Assembly: GCA_030836185.1 (NCBI GenBank)
Contig: JAURQH010000003.1
Location: 1 to 35,540, forward strand
Reading direction: 5' to 3'
DNA from: Planctomycetota bacterium
GTDB lineage: Bacteria; Planctomycetota; Planctomycetia; Planctomycetales; Planctomycetaceae
Length of the DNA stretch: 35,540 bases
This document shows, piece by piece, positions 8,387 to 17,375 of this stretch; position 1 is the stretch's first letter, and each line of letters begins with the position of its first letter. Position numbers and translations under genes: made by a program. The notes under the pieces were generated by a model. The model saw nothing but the letters and a program-made list of their open reading frames with translations. It was not told the DNA's origin and ran no database searches.

Positions 8387-9631
8387 TTATTCTTGGGACA
8401 CCAGTTTCCAATCGACTTTGGAAAGAGTGCATCCGAATGCGGCGGGCATTGTGCGACCCGTTCCAAAATAGTCACTTTCACTCACATCGAGTACAATCGA
8501 TTTTTCCCAACTGGAAATCACTTCTTGGCCATCAACAACAGTGAAGGTGACATAGTATCGTCCTGCTGAGAGATTGAAGTCCGGCCAGTCGACTTGAATG
8601 GTGGCTTTCTTTTCAATTCGCCAATGTTTGGTCGACTGATACATCGTGTAGATGGTCGTGATCGAATTGCCGTTATGATCCATCACGCGGAATCCGACTT
8701 CCGCATCGGCCAGTGGCCGGTCCAACTCCAGATTGATTGTCCAGATTGTAGGGCGTCCAGCCGCAAGGATGTCTCCACCTTCTTCGTTGGTGATTCTCAC
8801 GCTGGCTTTTACGCCGTTCTGTTTGGGAAGCTCAGCCTCTGCCTGATCCCAATCGCTGTCGATACAACTCATATAAGTTTGGATGGTCTCCGACGTTGGT
8901 CCTTCTTTTGTGAGTTGACCGTGTTGTAACAAAATCGCGCGATTACACAGATTTTCCACTGCGGCCATGTTGTGACTGACAAACAAAACCGTACGACCAC
9001 TTCCTGCGACTTCACTCATTTTTCCCAGGCACTTCCGTTGGAAGTGCGCGTCACCCACGGCGAGAACTTCATCGATGATCAATATTTCAGGATCGAGATG
9101 CGCAGCCACTGCGAAGGCAAGTCGAATACCCATTCCGCTGGAATAGCGTTTGAAGGGAGTGTCGAGAAACTGTTCGATGCCTGAGAAATCGACGATGGCA
9201 TCGAAGTTCGCGTCGATCTCTGTGCGCGACATTCCCAAAATGGAGCCATTGAGATAAATGTTTTCGCGTCCTGTCAATTCGGGATGAAAGCCGGTCCCCA
9301 CTTCGAGCAAACTGGCCACACGACCCCGGATTTTGATCTGACCTTCGGTTGGCTCGGTGATGCGCGAGAGAATTTTGAGTAGAGTGCTTTTGCCGGCTCC
9401 GTTGTGGCCGATGATCCCGACGACTTCCCCTTCCGGGACTTCAAAGTTGATGTCTTTTAATGCCCAGAATTCTTCTGAAGAAGGCGCGTTCTGAGACAGA
9501 CGCTGAAATCGCTTGAGCGGTGCCATCATGGTTGAAGAGATCGCGTCGTAGAACGTGGTCGCACGCTCTTCGGCAGCGCCGATCAAGAAGCGTTTGCTGA
9601 GATTTTCTACTGAAATGGCCGATTGAGTCAC
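8387..9631 (-). CDS. ABC transporter ATPase for polysaccharide/O-antigen export (Wzt-like)
   Basis: ATP-binding subunit of a two-component glycan exporter working with the adjacent permease. From GTG at 9631 the protein has 414 residues: Walker A GHNGAGKST (75-83), the signature YSSGM (163-167) without the usual full LSGGQ as in other Wzt/TagH proteins, Walker B ILIIDE (183-188), D-loop and H220. Residues about 260-414 form an extra beta-rich domain like the Wzt C-terminal domain, which in known systems recognises the modified glycan end. GTG 9631 is preferred over TTG 9640 because GAGGA lies 9 bases upstream. A 12-base gap separates it from the permease gene. Confidence 0.92.
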   Translation of the reverse strand: MTQSAISVENLSKRFLIGAAEERATTFYDAISSTMMAPLKRFQRLSQNAPSSEEFWALKDINFEVPEGEVVGIIGHNGAGKSTLLKILSRITEPTEGQIKIRGRVASLLEVGTGFHPELTGRENIYLNGSILGMSRTEIDANFDAIVDFSGIEQFLDTPFKRYSSGMGIRLAFAVAAHLDPEILIIDEVLAVGDAHFQRKCLGKMSEVAGSGRTVLFVSHNMAAVENLCNRAILLQHGQLTKEGPTSETIQTYMSCIDSDWDQAEAELPKQNGVKASVRITNEEGGDILAAGRPTIWTINLELDRPLADAEVGFRVMDHNGNSITTIYTMYQSTKHWRIEKKATIQVDWPDFNLSAGRYYVTFTVVDGQEVISSWEKSIVLDVSESDYFGTGRTMPAAFGCTLSKVDWKLVSQE

Positions 9632-9643
9632 GATGGACAATCC

Positions 9644-10555
9644 TCAAATGATGTCGGCGAATCGTTGTTCGACGCGACGGAAATACATAACACCGGCAAT
9701 CAGAAACAGGACACTGGAAACACCCGAAATTGCAATCACATCCCACAACAATGGCTCTCCCGTGATACTACGACGGAAACCAACAATGGCACCCGTCATG
9801 GGATTAAGGGCCATTAATTGCCACCAGCGTTCGGGGACTCCATTCTTGCCACCGAGGACATAAGCCACAGGAGATGCGAACATCCAGAGTTGCACCAAAA
9901 ATGTTAACACGTAGCGAAAATCTCGATAGGCAATCGTCAACGCCGATAATAATGTGCTGACACCGAACGCTGTCAGAATGGTAATCAGAAGGAATACCGG
10001 AAGTAGAGCCAATTGCGGAGAGATGACGATGCTGTCGACTCCCGTCGCCATATACCAACCAATCATGGCGACCAGCACTCCCGAAGAAATGGCAAAGTCG
10101 AGCAGAGGAGCTCCCAGTGTCGACATCGGAATGAGCAACCGGGGAAAATAGACCTTTGTGATCAGGTGAGAGCTATTCACCAGACTATTCCCGCCCTGAG
10201 AAATCGAGTTGGCGAAGAACGTCCAGGGGAGTAACGCCGAGAAGACGACAATCGGGTAGGGGATATTTGAGCCTTCTGCCATCCCTCCAAACTTCCCGAA
10301 GAAAATCGTGAAGACAACCATGGTCATGACCGGCTGAATAATGGCCCAAGCGGCTCCCAAGACCGTTTGCTTGTAACGAATTTTGACATCCCGCCAAACC
10401 AGAAAATACAAAAGCTCCCGGTAACGCCAAAGTTCAGCAAAGTTGACCGCTTGCCAACCACTGCGAGCGCGGATCACCGTCGATATCACATCTGAAGGAT
10501 GTTCAGGTGAATCGTTTGATGTCTCTTGTTGAGATGTTGTTGTTGGGGAAGTCAC
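9644..10555 (-). CDS. ABC-2 type permease for polysaccharide export (Wzm-like)
   Basis: Membrane subunit of the glycan exporter, 303 residues. A cytoplasmic N-terminus ends in the characteristic LWRYRELLYFLVWRDVKIRYKQTVLGAAWAIIQP, followed by about six membrane segments and a conserved SPVAYV and LNPMTGAIVGFR near the C-terminus, as in Wzm/TagG permeases. The start is GTG at 10555. It is the first gene of the minus-strand operon running to 4543, so a promoter should lie in 10556-10700; I could not pick out a convincing one. Confidence 0.93.
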   Translation of the reverse strand: MTSPTTTSQQETSNDSPEHPSDVISTVIRARSGWQAVNFAELWRYRELLYFLVWRDVKIRYKQTVLGAAWAIIQPVMTMVVFTIFFGKFGGMAEGSNIPYPIVVFSALLPWTFFANSISQGGNSLVNSSHLITKVYFPRLLIPMSTLGAPLLDFAISSGVLVAMIGWYMATGVDSIVISPQLALLPVFLLITILTAFGVSTLLSALTIAYRDFRYVLTFLVQLWMFASPVAYVLGGKNGVPERWWQLMALNPMTGAIVGFRRSITGEPLLWDVIAISGVSSVLFLIAGVMYFRRVEQRFADII

Positions 10556-10799
10556 AAAAGTGCCATCGTGGTCTGGAGCATACTGGACGAGAACACACTG
10601 GATCGAAAAAAGCGTTAAGTCATTGTCGTTCTTGACTCTACAACTCTTCCAAAGATCGGCAATCCGATTTTGGCAAACTCTCTGAAATGAGCTTTATCAA
10701 CGTCCGATTGTCTGTTGTGCGCGAATCTGCGGCCCATCTAACCGATCCAATTCCTACGAACGGAGCTTGGCAAATGATAGGAGCGACAACCATGATTGG

Positions 10800-11024
10800 C
10801 TATTTGAGCGGAGTGGGGCGGAGGTTTCGTGTCGCTTGGTCAAGTTGTGCTTGCAGAGTTCTTAGATTGCCGCAACTTCCAGCCGGGCAATCTGACTTTG
10901 TGCAATTGGTGTCATCAGGATCTTGCCCCGAGGCACTGATTGTGGATTGCCAGCGCTGCATGCTGGGAATCAGCACGACCGTCAGTGCCAGTGTGAACAG
11001 GATTTTCCAGATCCAACGGGACAT
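10800..11024 (-). CDS. Small predicted exported protein
   Basis: A 74-residue open frame beginning at ATG 11024, with GAGAGA just upstream. The N-terminus, RWIWKILFTLALTVVLIPS, is a plausible signal peptide or anchor. The remainder is short and polar, with CTKSDCPAGSC holding three closely spaced Cys. In-frame ATGs further upstream (11045, 11093) would put an improbable leader before the hydrophobic part. No family is recognised. It could be a shadow of the opposite-strand frames, but the signal-like start followed by a hydrophilic tail favours a gene. Confidence 0.45.
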   Translation of the reverse strand: MSRWIWKILFTLALTVVLIPSMQRWQSTISASGQDPDDTNCTKSDCPAGSCGNLRTLQAQLDQATRNLRPTPLK

Positions 11025-11280
11025 CGTCTCTCGTTTCTGGTTCATAATTGCGGGAATGATCAATTGTGTGCTGTGTGTCGGGCAATGCAAAGTCATGTTT
11101 TGAGTGATTCCGAAAGAATCTGTACATTGGATTGTCCGACGTCCTGCGGGAAAGAGCATAAGTCCTCTGGGAATTTACGGTTCGGGCGGTGGATAACGCT
11201 TGAATTCGAACCGGTATCGGGAGAAGATCAAGTCCAGACCATAGCGTGTCAACCCTCCTAGACATAATCAGGACAATAGA

Positions 11281-12960
11281 ATGCTTCGGGACTACATCAA
11301 TAATTTCAGTATCAGTCAGCGTTTGTCAGCCATGATGTTCCTCCAGTTTTTCATCTGGGGAGCCTGGTATGTGGTTGGTCCTCTCTACTTGGGGTCGATT
11401 GGTTTTGATGAAGGTGATTTTGCCTGGATGTATTCTGTGGGGCCGATTGCCTGCCTGATTTCCCCATTCTTTGTGGGAATGATCGCTGACCGCTTTTTCC
11501 CAACGGAAAAAGTGCTTGGTGTCATGCATTTGCTGGCCGGATTGGTGATGATTTATGCAACAACATTAATGAAGGCAGAAAATCCTGATCCTCAAATGAT
11601 CAATATCGCGTTCTTCGTTCATATGATCTTCTACTTTCCAACGCTGGCTCTCACGAACTCGTTGGCGTTACACACGATGACCGATCCCGAATCGCAGTTT
11701 CCTGTCATCCGCGTATTCGGAACAATTGGCTGGGTGGTTGTCGGTGTGCTGATTAGCTGGTTGGCTTGGGATGCCAGTATCAACGTCTTTTATCTGGCAG
11801 CAGGAAGTGGGCTATTATTGGGAGTTTACAGCTTTACGCTGCCTCACACACCGCCTCCATTAGCGGGTGAAAAAGTCTCTGCCCGCGAATTGATTGGTGC
11901 GGATGCTTTTGTCTTACTCAAGCACAAACCATTTTTGATCTTTCTGGTCAGTTCGATTCTCATCTGTATTCCTTTGGCCTTTTACTATCAAATGGCCGCC
12001 CGAGCGGTCGGTCAGGCGGGGATTGGGAATGTTGGCGGGACGATGGCTTACGGCCAGATGTCTGAAATCATTTTCATGTTGTTGATGCCTCTGTTCTTTA
12101 AGCGTCTCGGTGTGAAGTGGATGTTGTTGGTGGGGATGTTTGCTTGGGTGTTACGTTACGGCTTGTTTGCTCTTGGTTCTCCCGTTGATGAAGCAACGGG
12201 AGTATCCGACCTGCAATTGATGCTGATTCTGGGGATTGTCTTACATGGAATTTGCTACGACTTCTTCTTTGTGACGGGACAGATCTATACGGATAAAGTC
12301 GCTCCAAAAGAAATTCGCGGGCAAGCTCAGGGGATGTTGGCCTTGTTCACGCTCGGCTTGGGAATGTTGATTGGTGCCTTTTCTGCTGGTCAGGTTGAAG
12401 GGATCTTCACTCCTGAGGAATCAACCAAACTCCATAAAGAGATCAAAGAGATTGGAACAGCAGCCAGCACAATTGGTGAAGAACTCGATGGAAAGTTGGC
12501 CGACCTCAGCGAAGAAAAGAAATCAGCTTTCAAGAATCAAACCAAAACACTCGCCGCGTTTCAGACGATTTATCGGAATTCGGAAAAGGAAGTTCCCGGC
12601 ATAGAGGCTCTGAACGAAAATTATGTTGCCGTTGCCAATAAAACTTTTGATTCGGACCTGATGCCTCTCATGCAGCTACAATCTGAGAAGTCAGAACTCA
12701 CAGCCGATGTTGAGGCTAAGGCGCTCAAAGAACAGCAGTTGAAAAAATGGTTCTGGATTTGGACCTTCCCGGCGATCTTTGCGGGAGCGATTATGGTTGG
12801 GTTCTTCATGATGTTTAATGAAACGGAAGAGATCGACGCGGGAGACGTTGACGCGGATGAGGCCGAATCTCCCGTCGCCAATGAAGTGGTCGAGTCGAAT
12901 GAACAGTCGGATGAGAGTTCGTCTTCCTCGACGGATGACGAAAGTGAAGGTCAATCCTGA
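11281..12960 (+). CDS. MFS nucleoside:H+ symporter-family transporter (NupG-like) with large insert
   Basis: An inner-membrane transporter of the Nuc_H_symport branch of the major facilitator superfamily. The 559 residues show the branch's start, RLSAMMFLQFFIWGAWYV, and the VIRVFGTIGWVVVG segment after the fourth helix region. About eleven helices run to residue 374; a polar, coiled-coil-prone stretch (about 375-488) follows, then a last helix (491-512) and a Glu/Asp/Ser-rich tail. Typical members are near 420 residues, so the insert and tail are unusual. AGGA lies 8 bases before the ATG. The next gene is a shorter paralogue 80 bases downstream. The substrate is unproven; planctomycete members often sit near nucleoside or sugar catabolism genes. 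Confidence 0.87.
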   Translation: MLRDYINNFSISQRLSAMMFLQFFIWGAWYVVGPLYLGSIGFDEGDFAWMYSVGPIACLISPFFVGMIADRFFPTEKVLGVMHLLAGLVMIYATTLMKAENPDPQMINIAFFVHMIFYFPTLALTNSLALHTMTDPESQFPVIRVFGTIGWVVVGVLISWLAWDASINVFYLAAGSGLLLGVYSFTLPHTPPPLAGEKVSARELIGADAFVLLKHKPFLIFLVSSILICIPLAFYYQMAARAVGQAGIGNVGGTMAYGQMSEIIFMLLMPLFFKRLGVKWMLLVGMFAWVLRYGLFALGSPVDEATGVSDLQLMLILGIVLHGICYDFFFVTGQIYTDKVAPKEIRGQAQGMLALFTLGLGMLIGAFSAGQVEGIFTPEESTKLHKEIKEIGTAASTIGEELDGKLADLSEEKKSAFKNQTKTLAAFQTIYRNSEKEVPGIEALNENYVAVANKTFDSDLMPLMQLQSEKSELTADVEAKALKEQQLKKWFWIWTFPAIFAGAIMVGFFMMFNETEEIDAGDVDADEAESPVANEVVESNEQSDESSSSSTDDESEGQS

Positions 12961-13040
12961 TGATCGGAGCCCGAAAAACCTCTTGACGAGTTTCTATCAC
13001 GTAATCATCGTCGAACGTAGAGACAGAGTCGGAGATCATT

Positions 13041-14399
13041 ATGAACGCAAAACCCAAACTGAAATTCGGTTTGGGGTGTCGTCTTTCTCTGTTGTGGGCA
13101 TTGCAATGGGGGATTACGGGGGCACTGCTCACGTACCTGCCCATCTATTTTGTGGATAACGGTCTCTCTCAAGAGCAACTTGGCAAATTGATGGCCGTTG
13201 CCGCAATGGGACTCTGGGGAGCTCCCTTCATCGTGGGGCAATTGTGTGACCGTTGGATGTCGAGTGAACGCTATTTGGCAGTGGCTCATTTCACGGGTGG
13301 GCTTTCGTTGTTGGCGATACCTGTTGCGACCGAGATGTATCGCGCGACGGGAACCAACTTTTCTGCCATGATGGTGCTCATTGGTATTTTTTCCTTTGCG
13401 TACTTTCCGACAATCCCTCTCGCTTCTGCGATGACGTTTCGGCATTTGCCCGACCCGGCTGCCGACTTTGGAAAGGTTCGCATTTGGGGGACGGTGGGCT
13501 GGATGTTGGCAGGCTGGTGTCTGTCAGTCTGGTTAGGGCGGGGAGACGCTTATCGTTGGTTGAGTGAGCGGTATCCTGAATGGAAACCGACACTGGATCA
13601 ATTTGTTTATACGTTTCGTTGGGTCAGCCCGCCATCGAGTGCCGACTGTTTCAAGCTGGCTGCGATTCTCTCGTTTGCTTTGAGTAGTTTTTGTGTCTTT
13701 TTACCGCGAACCCCGCCGGCACGATCCAAGTCACAGTCAGCCATCGCGCCTCTGGCGACATTTCGGATGTTTGGTGATAAAACCTTTTCACAGCTCATTG
13801 TGATCAGTTTTCTGCTGGCGCTTGTTGTGCCGTTCTATTCGGTAGCCGCACCGCAGTTGTTATTGCAGTTAGAGTATGAAGCCGATTGGATTCCAGCGCT
13901 CATGACGTTGGGGCAAATTTCAGAATTTCCTGCATTGATCCTTCTCCCGTTTTTTCTCAAACGCTTCGGTCTGAAGACAACCTTCGCGTTGGGGATGATC
14001 GGCTGGCTATTACGTTATGCGTTCTTTGTGGCAGAAGAACCTTCGTCATTGATCTTGACGAGCATCGCGCTCCAAGGAGTTTGCCACGTCTTTTTGATCA
14101 TTGTGATTCAGCTTTATATCGACTCTCGGGCGCGGGCCGACTTGCGAACCTCGGCTCAAAACTTGTTCGCGTTTTTGACGATGGGTATCGCCATGCCTTT
14201 GGGGTTTCTCGTGGCGGGAAAGTTTGGCACCTGGCTGACTGACTCTGGGAGCGGTGAAACCAACTTCCAGTTCTTCTTTTTGGTCCCTTCGATTGCGATT
14301 CTGGTACTGCTGTTTCTCTTTTACCAGCTCGTTGATATTGACGAGGGCATGGGGCAGCAATCATTGCACGAACGACTCGCGGGAGACGCCGAAGGTTGA
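13041..14399 (+). CDS. MFS nucleoside:H+ symporter-family transporter (second tandem copy)
   Basis: A 452-residue paralogue of the preceding transporter, sharing the pattern LLWALQWGITGALLTYLPIYF, GKVRIWGTVGWMLAGW, LPRTPP and LRYAFFV at matching positions, but lacking the long polar insert and acidic tail. It is expected to be a twelve-helix inner-membrane importer. GGAG lies about 7 bases before the ATG. The tandem arrangement suggests duplication followed by divergence. It ends 22 bases before the convergent SH3-protein gene. Confidence 0.87.
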   Translation: MNAKPKLKFGLGCRLSLLWALQWGITGALLTYLPIYFVDNGLSQEQLGKLMAVAAMGLWGAPFIVGQLCDRWMSSERYLAVAHFTGGLSLLAIPVATEMYRATGTNFSAMMVLIGIFSFAYFPTIPLASAMTFRHLPDPAADFGKVRIWGTVGWMLAGWCLSVWLGRGDAYRWLSERYPEWKPTLDQFVYTFRWVSPPSSADCFKLAAILSFALSSFCVFLPRTPPARSKSQSAIAPLATFRMFGDKTFSQLIVISFLLALVVPFYSVAAPQLLLQLEYEADWIPALMTLGQISEFPALILLPFFLKRFGLKTTFALGMIGWLLRYAFFVAEEPSSLILTSIALQGVCHVFLIIVIQLYIDSRARADLRTSAQNLFAFLTMGIAMPLGFLVAGKFGTWLTDSGSGETNFQFFFLVPSIAILVLLFLFYQLVDIDEGMGQQSLHERLAGDAEG

Positions 14400-14421
14400 T
14401 GCGGTCACAAAAAAAAGTTCT

Positions 14422-15690
14422 CTAGCGTTTGAGACGCACAGGAGTCACGCCTTCAACTTCAATAAAATCGGCCTGAAGATCGGTCCGATAACTACGCTTG
14501 CCGAAGATTCCTCTTGGCTTGCCGAGATGAGTGTTGAGATTGATTGATGTTGAGGACAGATACGCCAGGACTTCCCCTGTTGGAGAAATTAGCACAAACA
14601 TCGGTCCATTGGGCGTGGCAACGACGGCTTTTTGAATCAGCCCCGCACCCGACATCTTGGCCGGATCATTGCTGATTGTTGATTTACGCGCGGTGGCTGG
14701 TTCCGAAGACTTTTCAACAGATGGAACCGATTTGGGAGGTGCCACAATGTCGGGCCTCATTCCGGTGTTAGAAAGAATCTGGGCATCTCGATTGGCCGTT
14801 TCTTCTGTGAGTCGTAAAAAATCATCGTATTGATCTTTAATTTTTTGATACTTGGCCAATGCCGCGAATCGCTGATCGAGTTGATCTTTCAAGGCATCGG
14901 TCGAAGCAGATTCTGCGAGTTTCTGATAGCCGGTTTCAATGGGGGCCAATTCCCACTGCGAAGTTTTGCTGCGAATGGTTTGTCGGAATTGTTCGTCTAG
15001 TTGAGCCAGTTGTTGTGCTTCTGACTGTGTGGCTTGGGGTTTGTCAGTTCGAACGACACCGGGATTATTCGGCTTCTTGGTAACAGGTTTGTTGGGTGTG
15101 GCGAAAGGATCAATTTCTGGCTTGGCTTTTTTTGCGACAGCGGGTGTTTTGATCTCTTCAAAGGGGTTACCGGCTGGCGGTCGTTTGGCAATGGAGTCTG
15201 CCGCGGCAATGAACTGCCCTGGTACCCAACGATATTCCCCTCGTGGTGGAGAAATCTTGTACATATGCACGAGACCTTCCGGGGTGTTGAACGACTTTTC
15301 TCCGAGGATGTTGACGCGATCACCGAGAGACAATCGTTTCTGCTCGACGTCTTTTTTATCGCCAAACAAGCTTCCGACCCGAACGACCACCTGGTTGTCA
15401 TTCACGGTTCCGGTTTTGTTATCGGAGGTCTGAACGTATTCGGCACGAATCCAGCTAAAGCTTCCTGAGGGGGGAGCAATCATATACCAGCCACCAGGGT
15501 CGTGTCGGTGGACTGTCACGTTCGCACCTTGGGACATTCTTGCAGTGGGATAATAGCGCGAACCGGGGCCGCTCCGAACGTATGTTTCGTTTTCGGTGAT
15601 GACGGCTTGGTACGGAAATTTGCGCGACTGACCCTCAGCAGGTAATAGATGTGTGAGTACCAGCGCAGCGAGTGTGATGATCCGAATCAT
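14422..15690 (-). CDS. Exported protein with two SH3-type domains
   Basis: A 422-residue protein with a signal peptide (RIITLAALVLTHLLPAEG). Two SH3b-like domains follow: about 27-88, with TYVRSGPGSRYYPTARMSQGANVTV and a conserved GGWYMI, and about 92-162, ending EYRWVPGQFI. Then comes a Pro/Lys-rich linker and a helical region (about 240-330); the C-terminus, near GPMFVLISPTGEVLAYLSS, forms a small beta-rich end. SH3b domains commonly bind cell-wall or peptide ligands; in this lineage the role is unknown. ATG 15690 is chosen over the upstream in-frame ATG at 15813 because GGGGAGG lies 8 bases before it. Confidence 0.85.
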   Translation of the reverse strand: MIRIITLAALVLTHLLPAEGQSRKFPYQAVITENETYVRSGPGSRYYPTARMSQGANVTVHRHDPGGWYMIAPPSGSFSWIRAEYVQTSDNKTGTVNDNQVVVRVGSLFGDKKDVEQKRLSLGDRVNILGEKSFNTPEGLVHMYKISPPRGEYRWVPGQFIAAADSIAKRPPAGNPFEEIKTPAVAKKAKPEIDPFATPNKPVTKKPNNPGVVRTDKPQATQSEAQQLAQLDEQFRQTIRSKTSQWELAPIETGYQKLAESASTDALKDQLDQRFAALAKYQKIKDQYDDFLRLTEETANRDAQILSNTGMRPDIVAPPKSVPSVEKSSEPATARKSTISNDPAKMSGAGLIQKAVVATPNGPMFVLISPTGEVLAYLSSTSINLNTHLGKPRGIFGKRSYRTDLQADFIEVEGVTPVRLKR

Positions 15691-15864
15691 GATCGGAACC
15701 TCCCCTGAGGTGGGCTGAATCAAAGTCAGATAGTAAATTGGGAAAAAGGGTGTGAGTAGGACACTCACAAAGGTAGGATTCAGGAGAATTTGTAAGGAAA
15801 ATTGACGAATCACTCAAGAGAGAGTCTGTGATCGTCGTAAGTCGTTACCTGCTCTGGCGCAATG

Positions 15865-15894
15865 AAAAAGGCTCCGGGAAAGTTCCCAGAGCCT
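15865..15894 (-). terminator. Intrinsic terminator after the PQQ-propeller gene
   Basis: Read on the minus strand, AGGCTC and GAGCCT arms enclose further GGGAA/TTCCC pairing and are followed by five U residues. It lies 34 bases past the stop of the PQQ-propeller gene, so it probably ends that transcript before the SH3-protein gene. Confidence 0.85.
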
Positions 15895-15927
15895 GATGGA
15901 CTCGATTTCGAGAAATGGTGGGATTGA

Positions 15928-17220
15928 TTATTTCTTCTCAATGGCCCAGAGCGAGTCGAATGTTCGCAGGTAAATGCGACCATTGGAAATCACCGGCGAC
16001 GCCGACATGTCTTCTCCCACATCATTTTGTGAAGCAATTTCAAATTCACGTCCCGCCTTGATGACGGAAACCTTACCATCGCGTCCGGTGAGATAGACAT
16101 GTCCATCCGCATAAACGGGTGAGGCACGGTGGCGAATGCGATGAACGCGTTCATAATAAAGTTCGTCGCCCGTTTTGGCATCCATGGCGATCAAGTCACC
16201 ATTTTCTCGGCAGAGGTAAACGATGCCATCAACAATGAGTGGTGAAGAAACGTCGGGAGTGTCGCGATCACGTTTCCAGTGATAGGCTGAGACATCAGAT
16301 GTGATATTCCCCTTGCCATCTGGCTTGAGTCCCAAGACTGGTCCTTTCTTGGCCGAAGGGACAACGATGATTCCGGGAGCCATCGCCGGTGATGCGACGA
16401 GACGCAGAAACTTGTTGTACTTGTCTTTGGGGTTGAGTCCTCCGCAGCGCCACAGTTCGTTACCGGTTTCCAGGTCATGGGCGATGACATAGTCTGCACC
16501 GTGAGTTAACAAAAATTGTTGCCGGTCATCTTCGTAGAGGATTGGGGAAGCATAGGAATGGACGTTTTCAGCGAAGGCATCACTCTTGCGATAATGTTTC
16601 CAGATTTCCTTGCCGGTCGTTTTATCGAGAGCAATCACCCAAGCCGGTTGCGGCTCTTCGTTCCATTCTCCGTGAATCAGTTGGAACAACAATTTGTTAC
16701 CGGTCAGGACGGGCGAGGATGTGAATCCAAATTGAATGTCAAATTTTCCGTACCGGTCTTGAAGGTTGGTCTTCCAGACGACGTTACCTTCAAAGTCGAA
16801 GCAGAACAGATCTCCCGTTCCGATGAATCCCCAGACGTGTTTGCCATCAGTGACGGGAGAGGGAGCCGCAGGATTGTTTCCTTCGTCGCCCCGTGCTTTG
16901 TTGGTTCCACTGCCGAGTTTGTGACGCCAGAGTTCTTTGCCCTTTGTGTTGAGCGCGATCAGGTAGGCATCTTTTCCCTCTCCCGAATTATCCATCGAGG
17001 TCAAGAAGATGTGATCTTCCCAGACGACGGGTGTCGAACCTGCGGGGCCGGGCAGAGGAGTCTTCCAGGCGACGTTTTTATCTGCCGACCATTTAACGGG
17101 AACATTTTTCTCAGTAGAAATACCGTTATTGAGGGGGCCTCGCCAGTTGGGCCAGTTTTCTGCATGGAGGGAATTGGTGGCGAGCAGTAATCCGCAGAGC
17201 AGGGCAGTCAATCTCAACAT
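15928..17220 (-). CDS. PQQ-like beta-propeller repeat protein
   Basis: A 430-residue exported protein with an N-terminal signal peptide ending near LHAENWPNWRG. The mature part is built of beta-propeller blades of the PQQ-dehydrogenase-like repeat: NVAWKTPLPGPAGSTPVVW, LIALNTKGKELWRHKLG, VIALDKTTGKEIWKH, LETGNELWRCGG and LIAMDAKTGDELYYERV, each with the W-x-x-x-L/D-x-x-T-G-x-x-x-W pattern. The family is abundant in planctomycetes and is not necessarily PQQ-binding; no quinoprotein catalytic set is visible. The ATG at 17220 has AAGGATG about 10 bases upstream. Likely periplasmic, function unknown. Confidence 0.88.
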   Translation of the reverse strand: MLRLTALLCGLLLATNSLHAENWPNWRGPLNNGISTEKNVPVKWSADKNVAWKTPLPGPAGSTPVVWEDHIFLTSMDNSGEGKDAYLIALNTKGKELWRHKLGSGTNKARGDEGNNPAAPSPVTDGKHVWGFIGTGDLFCFDFEGNVVWKTNLQDRYGKFDIQFGFTSSPVLTGNKLLFQLIHGEWNEEPQPAWVIALDKTTGKEIWKHYRKSDAFAENVHSYASPILYEDDRQQFLLTHGADYVIAHDLETGNELWRCGGLNPKDKYNKFLRLVASPAMAPGIIVVPSAKKGPVLGLKPDGKGNITSDVSAYHWKRDRDTPDVSSPLIVDGIVYLCRENGDLIAMDAKTGDELYYERVHRIRHRASPVYADGHVYLTGRDGKVSVIKAGREFEIASQNDVGEDMSASPVISNGRIYLRTFDSLWAIEKK

Positions 17221-17289
17221 TGAATTTCATCCTTCGGTCAATGATTACTTGTGAGTGGAGGGAAGAGGGCAGGGGGGATTTGATTCGCT

Positions 17290-17317
17290 CCGAGGAAGAG
17301 TCATGACTCTTCCTCGG
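17290..17317. repeat. Perfect 28-bp palindrome
   Basis: Arms CCGAGGAAGAGTCA and TGACTCTTCCTCGG are exact reverse complements with no spacer. It lies 58 bases past the stop of argG and 70 bases before the start of the PQQ-propeller gene, both on the minus strand. No U-tract follows, so a classical intrinsic terminator is not obvious. It may be a hairpin 3' end or a protein-binding dyad. Confidence 0.8.
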
Positions 17318-17375
17318 TGTACTGTCCAGTTTGTCGGCACTGTTCTCGTGAGTCAAATCTTTCTTCCTGCTTCGG

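Noticed and set aside
10687-11103. 138-codon plus-strand frame between the glycan operon and the MFS gene
   Set aside because: No ribosome binding site or domain; it runs antisense to a small frame that has a signal-peptide-like start.
16516-17190. 224-codon plus-strand frame opposite the PQQ-propeller gene
   Set aside because: It lies wholly antisense to a well-supported repeat protein and shows no domain.
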